A DNA stretch of 64,000 bases from an uncultured Opitutia bacterium. GTDB taxonomy: Bacteria; Verrucomicrobiota; Verrucomicrobiia; Opitutales; Opitutaceae. A program made the translations under genes and the position numbers. The stretch covers positions 124,001 to 188,000 of the forward strand of contig CAIPAH010000003.1 in NCBI GenBank assembly GCA_903862955.1, given 5' to 3'. Below the pieces are notes generated by a model, which saw only the letters and a list, made by a program, of their open reading frames with translations, did not search any database and was not told where the DNA came from. Every line of letters begins with the position of its first letter. The first letter of the stretch is position 1. Shown one piece after another: positions 56,634-64,000 of the stretch.

Positions 56634-57754
56634 GGGGCAGGGCGCAGCAATTGCTCGTAGAAGTCCGCCAGTTTGCAGGCGGATTTTTCCCAGGAGAACT
56701 CCTGCAACACCCAGGCGCGGGCCCGTTGGCCGCGTTCAAACAGGCGCGCGGGCGACTCGGCCATGGCGACCTGCAGCGTCCGGTGAAAATCCGCCCACGG
56801 CACGCACCAGCCGCGGTTGTCGGAATTCAGCCCGGTCCACGGCGTGGAGTCGGTGACCAACGCGGGCACGCCCGCCGCCATGGCCTCGGCGATCACCAGG
56901 CCGAAGTTCTCCGAATGCGAGGGGAGGAGGAAGAGCGACGCCACGGCGTAGGGTGGCGGGAGGTTCGTGCCGTCGTGGACCACCACGCGCTGCTCGGCGC
57001 CGGCGGCGGTGATCCAGCGTTGGATTTCAGCGACGGAATACTCCTCGGGCACACCCACGAGCATCAGCACCCAGTCGCCGCGGGGGGCGGCGAGCCAGAG
57101 GTGAAACAATTCCCGCAGGCGCTTCTTGCGGTGAAAGCGGGAGTAGAACAACGCGACCGGTCGCTGGCCAATGACCGGGCAACGCTCCCGCCAGCCCGCG
57201 CCGGCGGCGATCAGTTGGTCGGCGGCAGGCGGGCGAACGCCGTTGGGGGCCACGCAGACGGGCTGCGTGAAACCGAGCCGCCGGATGTCATCGGCCTCCT
57301 CCGCGCTAGTGGCGTGCCAGCCGCTGGCGGCCGCAAACGCCCCGGGATGAATCAAAACGCGGGCGATCTGCTTGCGGGCGCGATGGTGGTTCCAAGCCCA
57401 GGCGCTCATCATGCCCCGGGGTGAAATGACCAGCTTCGCTCCCCGGGCTTGGGCGGCGCGATGCGCGTAATGCAGCGTGCGCAGCCACAGCGCGTGATGG
57501 TGAACAATGTCCGAGGTTTCGGTCGCCAGCGCGGCGTTGAGAGCGGCCGACGGGCAGAGAAACTGCGGCCAACCCCGCGGAAAGATGCGGGTCGTCAGGC
57601 GCCCGTCCACGCGCGTTTCGGCGGGGCCCGCCACGGTCGCGAAAAGGCTCACCTCGTGGCCATTCTGCGCGCAGGCCGCGGCCAGCGAGGGCACCGAACT
57701 GCTCGGACCGCCGTGGCGCGACTCCAGGCTCGGAACGATGTGGGTGAGCTTCAT
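56630..57754 (-). CDS. Glycosyltransferase family 4
   Basis: A 374-aa GT-B enzyme. The acceptor half begins KLTHIVPSLESRHGGPSSSVPSLAAACAQNGHEV (glycine loop) and includes LVISPRGMMSAWAWNHHRARKQ, a motif often seen in WcaI/WfdD-like enzymes; the donor half has PNGVRP, FYSRFHRKKRLRELF, LVGVPEE, LPSHSENFGLVIAEAMAAGVPALVTD (E-x7-E). The ATG at 57754 is chosen over one six codons earlier. Overlap of four bases with the ligase-type gene supports co-translation. Confidence 0.93.
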   Translation of the reverse strand: MKLTHIVPSLESRHGGPSSSVPSLAAACAQNGHEVSLFATVAGPAETRVDGRLTTRIFPRGWPQFLCPSAALNAALATETSDIVHHHALWLRTLHYAHRAAQARGAKLVISPRGMMSAWAWNHHRARKQIARVLIHPGAFAAASGWHATSAEEADDIRRLGFTQPVCVAPNGVRPPAADQLIAAGAGWRERCPVIGQRPVALFYSRFHRKKRLRELFHLWLAAPRGDWVLMLVGVPEEYSVAEIQRWITAAGAEQRVVVHDGTNLPPPYAVASLFLLPSHSENFGLVIAEAMAAGVPALVTDSTPWTGLNSDNRGWCVPWADFHRTLQVAMAESPARLFERGQRARAWVLQEFSWEKSACKLADFYEQLLRPAP

Positions 57755-57772
57755 CGCGCAGTGGCGGAGCAA

Positions 57773-58864
57773 TCAGCTGACGGTGAAAGGGGGGACGAGG
57801 CGGTCACGGAGTCGGAGACTGCTCTTTTCCACGAGGACAGAGAAGCCATAACCGGCGACCAGGATGAGGGCGAGGGCCAGCGGCCAGTAGACGAACTCGA
57901 CGCAGGCGGGGTAGCGGGCCGCGAGGGCGCGCGCAACGTGGAGCATAAGGCTGTGCGTGAGATAGATGCTGTAGGACATACCCGCGAGCCGACGGATGGC
58001 GACGGAGCCCGGCAGGCGCCACGCCGGCGTTTCGGCCGCCCAGCCAGTGATGATCAGGAAAGCCACAGCCAGCGCGGTGAAGCCCCAGTCATAGAACAGA
58101 CGCGACGGCACGAAGGGCGAAAACAGCACCGCGGCGATGGCCGGTGCCGCAAGCCAGGGAAACCACCAGCCGAGCCGCGCCCAACGTTCCGGCTGGTTCA
58201 CGCTGAGGCAGGCGGCCCAAAACCCGAGGACGAGTCCTTCCAACCGAAGGTGTGTCGAGAGCACGCTGCGATCGAAGACATCAATCGTGGAGGTGGTTTC
58301 GAGGAACGTGCGGCAAATGGGCGAAAGCAGGACAAGGGCGCCGAGCAGCAGGGGAAGTCCGCGGCGCCAGCGCACGGCGAGCAGCACCAAGATCGGGAGA
58401 AAGAGGTAGAAATGCTCCTCGATGCACAGCGACCAGCTGACGGAGAAGAACGGGATTTTTTGAAAGTAGTTCTGCAGGAAGAGCAGGTAGCCGACATCGA
58501 ACTGCGCGCGTTCCGGGGCAAAGAGGCGCACGCCCAGCCACGCCAGCAGGAGCGCGACGAGATACGGCGGAACGGTGCGGAGGGCGCGGCGCAGGAAGAA
58601 GCGCGGGAACCGCACGGTGCCGGTGGCGGCCCGCTCGCGCCAAAACAAGCCGCCGATCAGCCAGCCGCTGAGCACGAAAAACAGATCGACGCCAAACTGC
58701 CCCGTCCAGGCGAGGCTGAGGGCGAGGGGATGCCGCACCGGGCTCAGCACGGCGGCATGGGCGAGTACCACCATGCTGATGGCGGCGGCGCGCACGGCAT
58801 CGAGGTTGAAATTCCGTGCCGAACCGCGGGTGGATCCTTCGATGGCAGAGGCGGGGAGCGTCAT
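57773..58864 (-). CDS. Acyltransferase family 3 (OafA-type O-acetyltransferase)
   Basis: A 363-aa integral membrane acyltransferase with about ten helices. The start NFNLDAVRAAAISMVVLAHAAVL has the R-x10-H motif that marks AT3 enzymes, then LSLAWTGQFGVDLFFVLSGWLIGGLFWRE and FLRRALRTVPPYLVALLLAW. It transfers acetyl or other acyl groups onto an extracytoplasmic or lipid-linked glycan. ATG at 58864 overlaps the stop of the hexapeptide transferase gene (ATGA); a longer reading upstream is basic and not family-like. A 17-base gap separates its stop from the next glycosyltransferase. Confidence 0.93.
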   Translation of the reverse strand: MTLPASAIEGSTRGSARNFNLDAVRAAAISMVVLAHAAVLSPVRHPLALSLAWTGQFGVDLFFVLSGWLIGGLFWRERAATGTVRFPRFFLRRALRTVPPYLVALLLAWLGVRLFAPERAQFDVGYLLFLQNYFQKIPFFSVSWSLCIEEHFYLFLPILVLLAVRWRRGLPLLLGALVLLSPICRTFLETTSTIDVFDRSVLSTHLRLEGLVLGFWAACLSVNQPERWARLGWWFPWLAAPAIAAVLFSPFVPSRLFYDWGFTALAVAFLIITGWAAETPAWRLPGSVAIRRLAGMSYSIYLTHSLMLHVARALAARYPACVEFVYWPLALALILVAGYGFSVLVEKSSLRLRDRLVPPFTVS

Positions 58865-59424
58865 GCCGGCGACTGGCGCGTCCGGATGGGCCGGCACGGC
58901 TGGCCGACGCAAATCATCCGCGGGGGCAGGTTCTTCATCACCACGGAACGCGCGCCCACCACGGAGAGTTCGCCGACGGTGACGCCGGGTCCGACGAAGA
59001 CATCGGCGCAAAGCCAGACGTTTTCACCAATGACAATGGGACGCGGCACGAGCGGCATATCCCAGCGGTTGAAATCGTGCGTCGCGGCGCAGAGATGGCA
59101 GTTCTGGCTGACGTTGGCCCCGCGCTGGAGAGTGATCGGGGCGGGGTTATACAGCGTGACGTTCGGGCCGACCATCGTGCGGGGCGCCAGCGTCAACCTG
59201 GCCGGGAAGGTGATTTTCACCGTCGGAAAAACCACGACCTTGAACGGCTCCGGGATCTGGGCGCCGAAGAGGCGAAGCAGCATCGCGCGGAAGCCGTGGA
59301 ACGGGCGGGGGCTCCAGCGGAACAGCGTTGCCTGCACGAACGCCCACGCGAGACGGGACAGTACTTCGCCGGTGGAATACGGCGTGACACAGTTTTGCCC
59401 GAGGTAGGGGGTTTCTGTCGCCAT
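58861..59424 (-). CDS. Hexapeptide-repeat acetyltransferase (WcaF-like)
   Basis: A 187-aa left-handed beta-helix acetyltransferase. The repeats read KITFPARLTLAPRTMVGPNVTLYNPAPITLQRGANVSQNCHLCAATH and then RPIVIGENVWLCADVFVGPGVTVGELSVVGARSVV, with the usual hexad [LIV]-G-x4. The catalytic His lies in LCAATHDFNRWD. This matches the WcaF/colanic acid acetyltransferase subgroup, which acetylates sugars of a polysaccharide from acetyl-CoA. Together with the AT3 enzyme it implies an O-acetylated polymer. Confidence 0.92.
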   Translation of the reverse strand: MATETPYLGQNCVTPYSTGEVLSRLAWAFVQATLFRWSPRPFHGFRAMLLRLFGAQIPEPFKVVVFPTVKITFPARLTLAPRTMVGPNVTLYNPAPITLQRGANVSQNCHLCAATHDFNRWDMPLVPRPIVIGENVWLCADVFVGPGVTVGELSVVGARSVVMKNLPPRMICVGQPCRPIRTRQSPA

Positions 59425-59456
59425 GGGTCAGACCGAGTAAGACGCGCGGACGGTGC

Positions 59457-60590
59457 TCACTTCAACGTTGAAAAGTCCTCGAGGAGGCGGGTGGCGAACT
59501 CGGCGAAATCGTAGCGCCGGGCGGTGACGCGGGCGTTGTCCGCCAGCCGGGCGCGTCGCGCCGGGTCCGCCAGCAGCGCGGCGATGAGCTGGGCGAGCTG
59601 CACGGGGGCGTCGTCGGCGTTGCGCGCAAAGATTTCGCCGTTCTGGCCGGGACGAAGAAAGTCCAGGAAGCAGGGCAGATCGGACACGATGGGCACGGCG
59701 CCCGCCGCCATCGCCTCGACGACGGCGACGCCAAAGGTTTCCCCTTCGAGGGCCAGGCTCGGATAGCAAAACACGTCGAGGCTCCGGTAGATTTCTGCCA
59801 AGAGCGCGGAGTCGAATTCCGCGGGCCGCAGCTCGAACGAGCCGGCCGGGAGCGACGCGGCGAGAGTCTGTTCGAGCTGCCGCGCGTAATCCTCGCTCGA
59901 GCCGCCTTGCGCGACCGAAGAGGGCCCGCAAATGACGACGCGCCAAGCTGGCAGGCTGGTTTGTTTGGCCAGGATGGCGAGGGCGGCGACGAGCAGGTCG
60001 AGACCTTTTTCGCGGTTCAGTCGGCCGACGTAGCCGATGGTGACTGGGCCGCGGGCGGTGGATCGCGCACGGGCGAGTTCGCTCCAGCGAATGGGATAAC
60101 CCACAACGCGCGTGAGGGCGTCCAAGCGGCGATTTTCCGCCAGCACGGCATCGCGCACGGTGGAACTGACGGCTAGGACGCGATCCAGCCGGCGATACAG
60201 CCGATATTGCCCCTTCGGAACCCGCCCCGTCATGACCGCCAGGCGGCCGGAGCCGCGGCGCCACCAACCCAGCCAGACGGGCAGGGCGACACAATTGACC
60301 ACGGTAACATCCGCAGGAGGCAAGGCACGCCATACGCGCAAGCTCCACCAAAAATCGTGCCAGAGATTCAGTGCCAGCCGGCGGGTGTGATTGCAGCCCC
60401 GCAGGCGCACGTGGTGGACGCCGTCGCGGATTTCCCGGTCAGGCCAGCCCGGCCACTGGCGCGAGAAGATTGTGACCGAGTGACCCCGCCGGGCGAACTC
60501 GAGGGCGAGTTCATGCCAGGATTTCTCCGTCGCGCCACCCGCGGCGGGTGGCATGGGCAGGAAGAAACCCATCACGAGGTTGATCCTCAT
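59457..60590 (-). CDS. Glycosyltransferase family 4
   Basis: A 377-aa GT-B enzyme. The start INLVMGFFLPMPPAAGGATEKSWHELALEFARRGHSVTIFSRQW gives the nucleotide loop; the donor half has VTIGYVGRLNREKGLDLLVAAL, VICGPS and YPSLALEGETFGVAVVEAMAAGAVPIVSDLPCF with the E-x7-E motif, then NARVTARRYDF. It overlaps the upstream gene by four bases. A 32-base gap lies before the WcaF-like gene. Substrate unknown. Confidence 0.93.
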   Translation of the reverse strand: MRINLVMGFFLPMPPAAGGATEKSWHELALEFARRGHSVTIFSRQWPGWPDREIRDGVHHVRLRGCNHTRRLALNLWHDFWWSLRVWRALPPADVTVVNCVALPVWLGWWRRGSGRLAVMTGRVPKGQYRLYRRLDRVLAVSSTVRDAVLAENRRLDALTRVVGYPIRWSELARARSTARGPVTIGYVGRLNREKGLDLLVAALAILAKQTSLPAWRVVICGPSSVAQGGSSEDYARQLEQTLAASLPAGSFELRPAEFDSALLAEIYRSLDVFCYPSLALEGETFGVAVVEAMAAGAVPIVSDLPCFLDFLRPGQNGEIFARNADDAPVQLAQLIAALLADPARRARLADNARVTARRYDFAEFATRLLEDFSTLK

Positions 60591-61762
60591 TTAGAAAATA
60601 CCGGCAATGATCCCAGCGCGTCGAGCAGCCCCGTGGTGGTCTGCGCGTAGCCATAGCGCGCAATCCGCGCCGCCACGCGGGACTGGAATGGAGCGAGATC
60701 AACGGTCAACGCGGCGGTGAGCTTGGCGCGCAATTCGTTCGGATCGTCGGCGCGAAAGACCCACCCGGTTTCGCCCTCGGTGATGAGGTCCTGCTGGCAG
60801 CCGACGCGGTCACTGACGAGGCAAGGCCGACCCAGCTGCATGGCCTCGTTCACGGCGAGTCCCCAGGTTTCGTAGTGTCCCCGCGAGGGCAACGCGAAGA
60901 CGTCGGCGAGGAGGTAGCGCGCAGGCATTTCGCTTTGGTTGGCGAACAGTAGAAAATGGACCCGGCCGGAGGGCGTCGCGCGGGCGCGGGTCTGCAGCGC
61001 GTCCTTTTCGGGTCCGTCGCCGACGAAGACGAGCGCGGTGTCGGGAAGGTTCAGCGCAAGAAACGCCTCGAGCAATTCGGCCGGCTGTTTCGCGGCGACG
61101 AATTTGCCGGCGAACAGGATCACGCGCTTGCGTTCCAGCCCGAGTTCGGCACGCAAGGCGTCGGCAGCGCGGCGAGCCTCCGGATTTTCCGGGCTGAAGA
61201 GACTCGCGTCCACCGCATGCGGCGCGAAGAAGAGCTTTGAGTCGGGCACGCCCAGCTTCGTGAAGTAGTCGCGGTTGGCCTGTCCGACATAGGTGACCGC
61301 GCTGAACTGGCGGTAAAGTTGCCGCAGGAGAAACGTGGCGGCCAGGCCGGGCGCCGGGCGACCGAGGAAGTGGGAATCACCACGAAACACGAGCGGCACG
61401 CCGTGGCGACGCGCCCAGCCGATCGCGCGGAGATGACTGGCGTAGGCATAGCCGAAGATGAGCATCGCGTCGGGACGCCACGCGGCCAGGCGCGCGGTCA
61501 GCGTGGGGTTGCGCAGGCCCCAGAAATGTTCCGTGCCTGGGCGGCGGGCGGTGTTGGGCACGAATTCATGTTCGTAGCCCGTGAGAAGGTCGACGTCCCA
61601 CTGGATCGGGGTGAGAAAGTGCGGGTCGGTTTTTGCGGTGACGCCGAATTCCCAGAGGTAAAACACGCGGAAATCCAGCGCGGTGTGAGTGCGGAGCCAG
61701 CGAAACCACGGGCTGTAATACTGGGTCGGGTGCGAGAGCACCACCGCGAGGCGGGGAAGCAT
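60587..61762 (-). CDS. Glycosyltransferase family 4
   Basis: A 391-aa GT-B enzyme. The N-terminal RLAVVLSHPTQYYSPWFRWLRTHTALDFRVFYLWEFG is characteristic of a group of family 4 enzymes in surface polysaccharide loci (HPTQYYSPWF); the donor half has ILFAGKFVAAKQPAELLEAFL, FVGDGPEKDALQ and LPSRGHYETWGLAVNEAMQLGRPCLVSDRVGC with the E-x7-E motif. The ATG at 61762 fits the start; an upstream reading would overlap the polymerase gene in another frame. It lies 14 bases after that gene. Confidence 0.93.
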   Translation of the reverse strand: MLPRLAVVLSHPTQYYSPWFRWLRTHTALDFRVFYLWEFGVTAKTDPHFLTPIQWDVDLLTGYEHEFVPNTARRPGTEHFWGLRNPTLTARLAAWRPDAMLIFGYAYASHLRAIGWARRHGVPLVFRGDSHFLGRPAPGLAATFLLRQLYRQFSAVTYVGQANRDYFTKLGVPDSKLFFAPHAVDASLFSPENPEARRAADALRAELGLERKRVILFAGKFVAAKQPAELLEAFLALNLPDTALVFVGDGPEKDALQTRARATPSGRVHFLLFANQSEMPARYLLADVFALPSRGHYETWGLAVNEAMQLGRPCLVSDRVGCQQDLITEGETGWVFRADDPNELRAKLTAALTVDLAPFQSRVAARIARYGYAQTTTGLLDALGSLPVFSK

Positions 61763-61776
61763 GGGAGATGGCCGCG

Positions 61777-63315
61777 TCAGGTGCCGGGGCGCTTCAACAC
61801 CGTGCGCTCGACGAAGGGCAGGGTGGCGACGACGAGGACGACGGCGGACTGGAAAATGGACGTGACGAGCACGCTGGCCACCATTTCCACCGAACCCATC
61901 ATGCCGAGGAGAATCATGAAGGAGATGAAGCCTTCCAACGAGATCAGGACCTTGGGGGCGGTGAAATTTTCCAGGGCGGCGAAGAAGAGTCCCAGCACCA
62001 CTCCGAGGACGACCGAGCCGATCACGGATCCGAAGTTCCCATAGGCCTCCGGCAGGAGGCCCCAGGCGATGTAAGTTTGGAAGGTGGAGTCCAAGTCCTG
62101 GCGGCCGAAATGCACGTTGAGCATGATCTGGCCCTCGTGGGTGCGGGGCTTGTCCGGCCATAAAATGCGGGGCAGCAGCAGCGGCGGGATGATGCCGTAA
62201 GTGGCGCCGTGGAGCGGCGCGATGTGGCCCACCTCGACGGCATCGATCACAAACAGGAGATTTTGGAGATTGTTGACGCGTTCCAGCAGGCTTTGGCCCT
62301 TCGCCGCTGACTCACGCGAAACCGTGGTGCGGTCGTCGTGCTCCGTGGGCACGAGGGCTTCAAAACTGGCATCGGCCCACTCGGCGTAGAACCGGGGCAG
62401 TTGCGTGAGGGCGACGCTGTTTTCCGTTTCGCCGGTCACACCCCAATAGCGCTCCCGCATGGTGATCTTGCCGAGATTGAGGAAGCCGAGGAGGAGGATC
62501 ACCACGGTCAGGTAGAGCCACGGCATCCGGCCCGATCCCCAGAAGAGGCCGATCAAGACCGCGGCGACGATCGCCGTGGTGGCGGAAAGGAGGAGCCCCG
62601 ACGCGCTGATGACGCTGCAGCCGACGAGCAGGCCCCAGAACAAGGCGCGCCGGAACGTCGAGACCTTGCCGGAGCCGATGAACATCGCGACGAGGAAGAA
62701 TCCGCAGGAAGCGGCCGCGGCCACGAGCGGCGCGATCAGGGAGACACTGCCCGCGGGCAGCGCGTTGATGATCGGATCCAGCCACCCCAGACTTTGGGCC
62801 AGGAGGTAAATTGAAGATGCGGTGATCAGCGTCAGTCCCAGCCGTTGGAGCCGCTCGGTGCCTTCCTGCCGCACGTTCCGCACCGCAAACGAGACGGGGG
62901 TCGCGGGGTGCATGAGTTCCATGCCGAGACGCCACGCCGCCGCCATCGCGATGCTGAAGATCAGCACCTCAAAGCCGGCCTTGGTCACAAAGGATTCGGG
63001 ATACGCCGTGACGACCTCGTGGCCGGAAACGATGGGGAGCCCGTAGACGATCAGGTTTTGCAGGGCGAGCAGCGGAATCACGGGCAGGCCGATTCCGCGC
63101 GACCGCCACGCGATGAGGATCACCAGGGTGCCCACGGCCATCTCGGCGAATGCCGTCGCGCCGGGATTGTGGCGCAAATACAAGGCCCCCGTAACCACCG
63201 TCAGCAGGATCAAGAGCGGCAGGAACGTCCGCCTCAACGCGCGGTGAACGCTATTCGCGAGGTCGCCGATCCGCGTGTAGCGATCCAACGCCAGGTTTCG
63301 GTTTGCGGCAATCAT
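61777..63315 (-). CDS. O-antigen/oligosaccharide polymerase-like membrane protein (Wzy candidate)
   Basis: A 512-aa membrane protein with about eleven helices and a large loop. The loop carries GATYGIIPPLLLPRILWPDKPRTHEGQ and TFQTYIAWGLLPEAYGNFG, a pattern I know from oligosaccharide repeat-unit polymerases encoded in O-antigen/exopolysaccharide clusters (for example with IPRxxWPDKP and GxxxEAYxNFG). Primary sequence is poorly conserved in Wzy, so this rests on topology, loop motifs and the cluster. It overlaps the next partial gene by four bases, so it is in the same operon. Confidence 0.8.
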   Translation of the reverse strand: MIAANRNLALDRYTRIGDLANSVHRALRRTFLPLLILLTVVTGALYLRHNPGATAFAEMAVGTLVILIAWRSRGIGLPVIPLLALQNLIVYGLPIVSGHEVVTAYPESFVTKAGFEVLIFSIAMAAAWRLGMELMHPATPVSFAVRNVRQEGTERLQRLGLTLITASSIYLLAQSLGWLDPIINALPAGSVSLIAPLVAAAASCGFFLVAMFIGSGKVSTFRRALFWGLLVGCSVISASGLLLSATTAIVAAVLIGLFWGSGRMPWLYLTVVILLLGFLNLGKITMRERYWGVTGETENSVALTQLPRFYAEWADASFEALVPTEHDDRTTVSRESAAKGQSLLERVNNLQNLLFVIDAVEVGHIAPLHGATYGIIPPLLLPRILWPDKPRTHEGQIMLNVHFGRQDLDSTFQTYIAWGLLPEAYGNFGSVIGSVVLGVVLGLFFAALENFTAPKVLISLEGFISFMILLGMMGSVEMVASVLVTSIFQSAVVLVVATLPFVERTVLKRPGT

Positions 63316-64000
63316 GTCAGCGGGGGACCGGCCAGCGCCTGGTCAAACAGGGCGCACTGCTGCCGCGTCCGGGCGCGGGCCGTGTGGGTGGTCGCAAATA
63401 GCGCGTCCTGTCGCGGAGGCCGCGGGGCGGCGGTGTCCGGGTGGAGCTGCTGGCGGAGAAATTCCGTGACGCTGCTGACGCCGTCGGGCGCGGGCCAGGT
63501 GGCGAGGGTCGCGAAATCCAGTTCCCGGACCATGCGGTCCAACGCGGAGCCGGCTGGCGTGAGGGCGAGGGTGGGCTTGGCGGCGAGATAGCAGTTCGCG
63601 ATCTTCGAGGGGTTGTAGGCGGGGTCGTCGGATCCGAGGATGAGCACCGCGTCACTGGCGAGGAGGGTGGAGATCGCCGTGAAATAGCCGACGCGGCCCG
63701 TCTCCTCGTGAACACCCTCGACCCCGCACGCGCGGGCGATAGGCAGGACGGAAGGTTCGGCGCGGCCGGCCAGGGCGTAGCTGGTGCCGATGAAGTGCAG
63801 GCGCAGCCGCGAAGCCGCGGTCGGATCGAGGGTCTGCAGGTTGCGCACGCCGGCAAAGAGCAGTTCGAGCGCGGTACGCATGATCGGACCGACGACGCCG
63901 ACGCTGACGAGATGAACCGCGCCCGGCTCACGGACAAAAGCCGGGGCGAGCTCGGGATGCTGCCGCACGAGCGCAAAATCATCCTCGGGCGCGCCGAAGG
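63312..64000 (-). CDS. Glycosyltransferase, C-terminal part (partial, N-terminus outside window)
   Basis: About 229 codons are visible to the right edge with no start in view. The chain reads FGAPEDDFALVRQHPELAPA at the edge and then HLVSVGVVGPIMRTALELLFAG, LRLHFIGTSY and LILGSDDPAYNPSKIANCYLAAKPTLALTPAGSALDRMVREL, which resembles the donor-binding half of GT-B enzymes (SDDPAYxPSKI with a lysine). It overlaps the polymerase gene by four bases. More cluster genes (flippase, export) are expected to the right; that is inference. Confidence 0.75.
   Translation of the reverse strand, partial: FGAPEDDFALVRQHPELAPAFVREPGAVHLVSVGVVGPIMRTALELLFAGVRNLQTLDPTAASRLRLHFIGTSYALAGRAEPSVLPIARACGVEGVHEETGRVGYFTAISTLLASDAVLILGSDDPAYNPSKIANCYLAAKPTLALTPAGSALDRMVRELDFATLATWPAPDGVSSVTEFLRQQLHPDTAAPRPPRQDALFATTHTARARTRQQCALFDQALAGPPLT

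Noticed and set aside
57449-59407. 652-codon open frame on the plus strand across two polysaccharide genes
   Set aside because: It runs antisense over the GT4, acyltransferase and WcaF-like genes and has low-complexity Arg/Glu/Gly sequence only.

Overview
The window is GC-rich, densely coded bacterial chromosome. The gene set points to the phylum Verrucomicrobiota, most likely an Opitutales/Opitutaceae-type organism. The best lineage clue is a 51-codon basic protein (24793-24948) that I recognise as the small basic protein family shared by Chlamydiae and Verrucomicrobia. Supporting clues are a double-length UvrA, a DUF1501/DUF1800 pair, lipid A and heptose genes (an outer membrane) and several kinds of short palindromic repeat. 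This assignment is inference from gene content; no rRNA is present to confirm it. I see no insertion sequence, prophage, CRISPR array or replication origin.

Layout. 1-5.5 kb: RF3 (cut by the left edge), an RlmI-type rRNA methyltransferase and a KdpD/KdpE-like two-component pair without the Kdp pump. 5.9-9.9 kb: a nitrogen unit of Amt transporter, a small membrane protein and PII, then an NhaD-like antiporter. 9.9-14.1 kb: a secreted coiled-coil protein, enolase, an ankyrin-variant protein and two receiver-only response regulators. 14.1-19.9 kb: a 1916-residue tandem UvrA. 19.9-29.1 kb: DeoR-type regulator with a glycosyltransferase, dihydrolipoyl dehydrogenase, tRNA-Arg(CCG), DedA, small basic protein, CutA, RpoZ, SmpB, homoserine kinase, another receiver protein, TrmL and two Opp/Dpp ATPases. 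30.1-33.1 kb: LPS assembly, with an LpxL-type acyltransferase fused to a heptosyltransferase, divergent from a second heptosyltransferase. 33.1-39 kb: serS-tilS-ftsH and an animal-like UDP-glucose dehydrogenase. 39-49.5 kb: DUF1501/DUF1800, alr-tsaB, tig-clpP-clpX, an M42 peptidase and hisA. 49.5-64 kb: one long minus-strand exopolysaccharide/O-antigen cluster (initiating sugar-phosphate transferase, at least six glycosyltransferases, two polymerase/ligase-type membrane proteins, O-acetyl- and hexapeptide acyltransferases, FkbM methyltransferase), cut by the right edge.

How the parts fit. Amt and PII form the usual ammonium uptake and sensing pair. SmpB with its missing tmRNA partner, tig-clpPX and FtsH cover ribosome rescue and proteostasis. 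Ugd can supply UDP-glucuronate to the polysaccharide cluster, while the LpxL-WaaF fusion and the second heptosyltransferase build lipid A and inner core.

The most unusual things are (i) the tandem UvrA, (ii) the LpxL-heptosyltransferase fusion, (iii) short palindromic repeats that sit in frame inside rlmI and uvrA and that supply stop codons at gene ends, (iv) an ankyrin-like protein with a strict 33-residue period and a non-standard LPxxLLT core, and (v) a near-animal UDP-glucose dehydrogenase.
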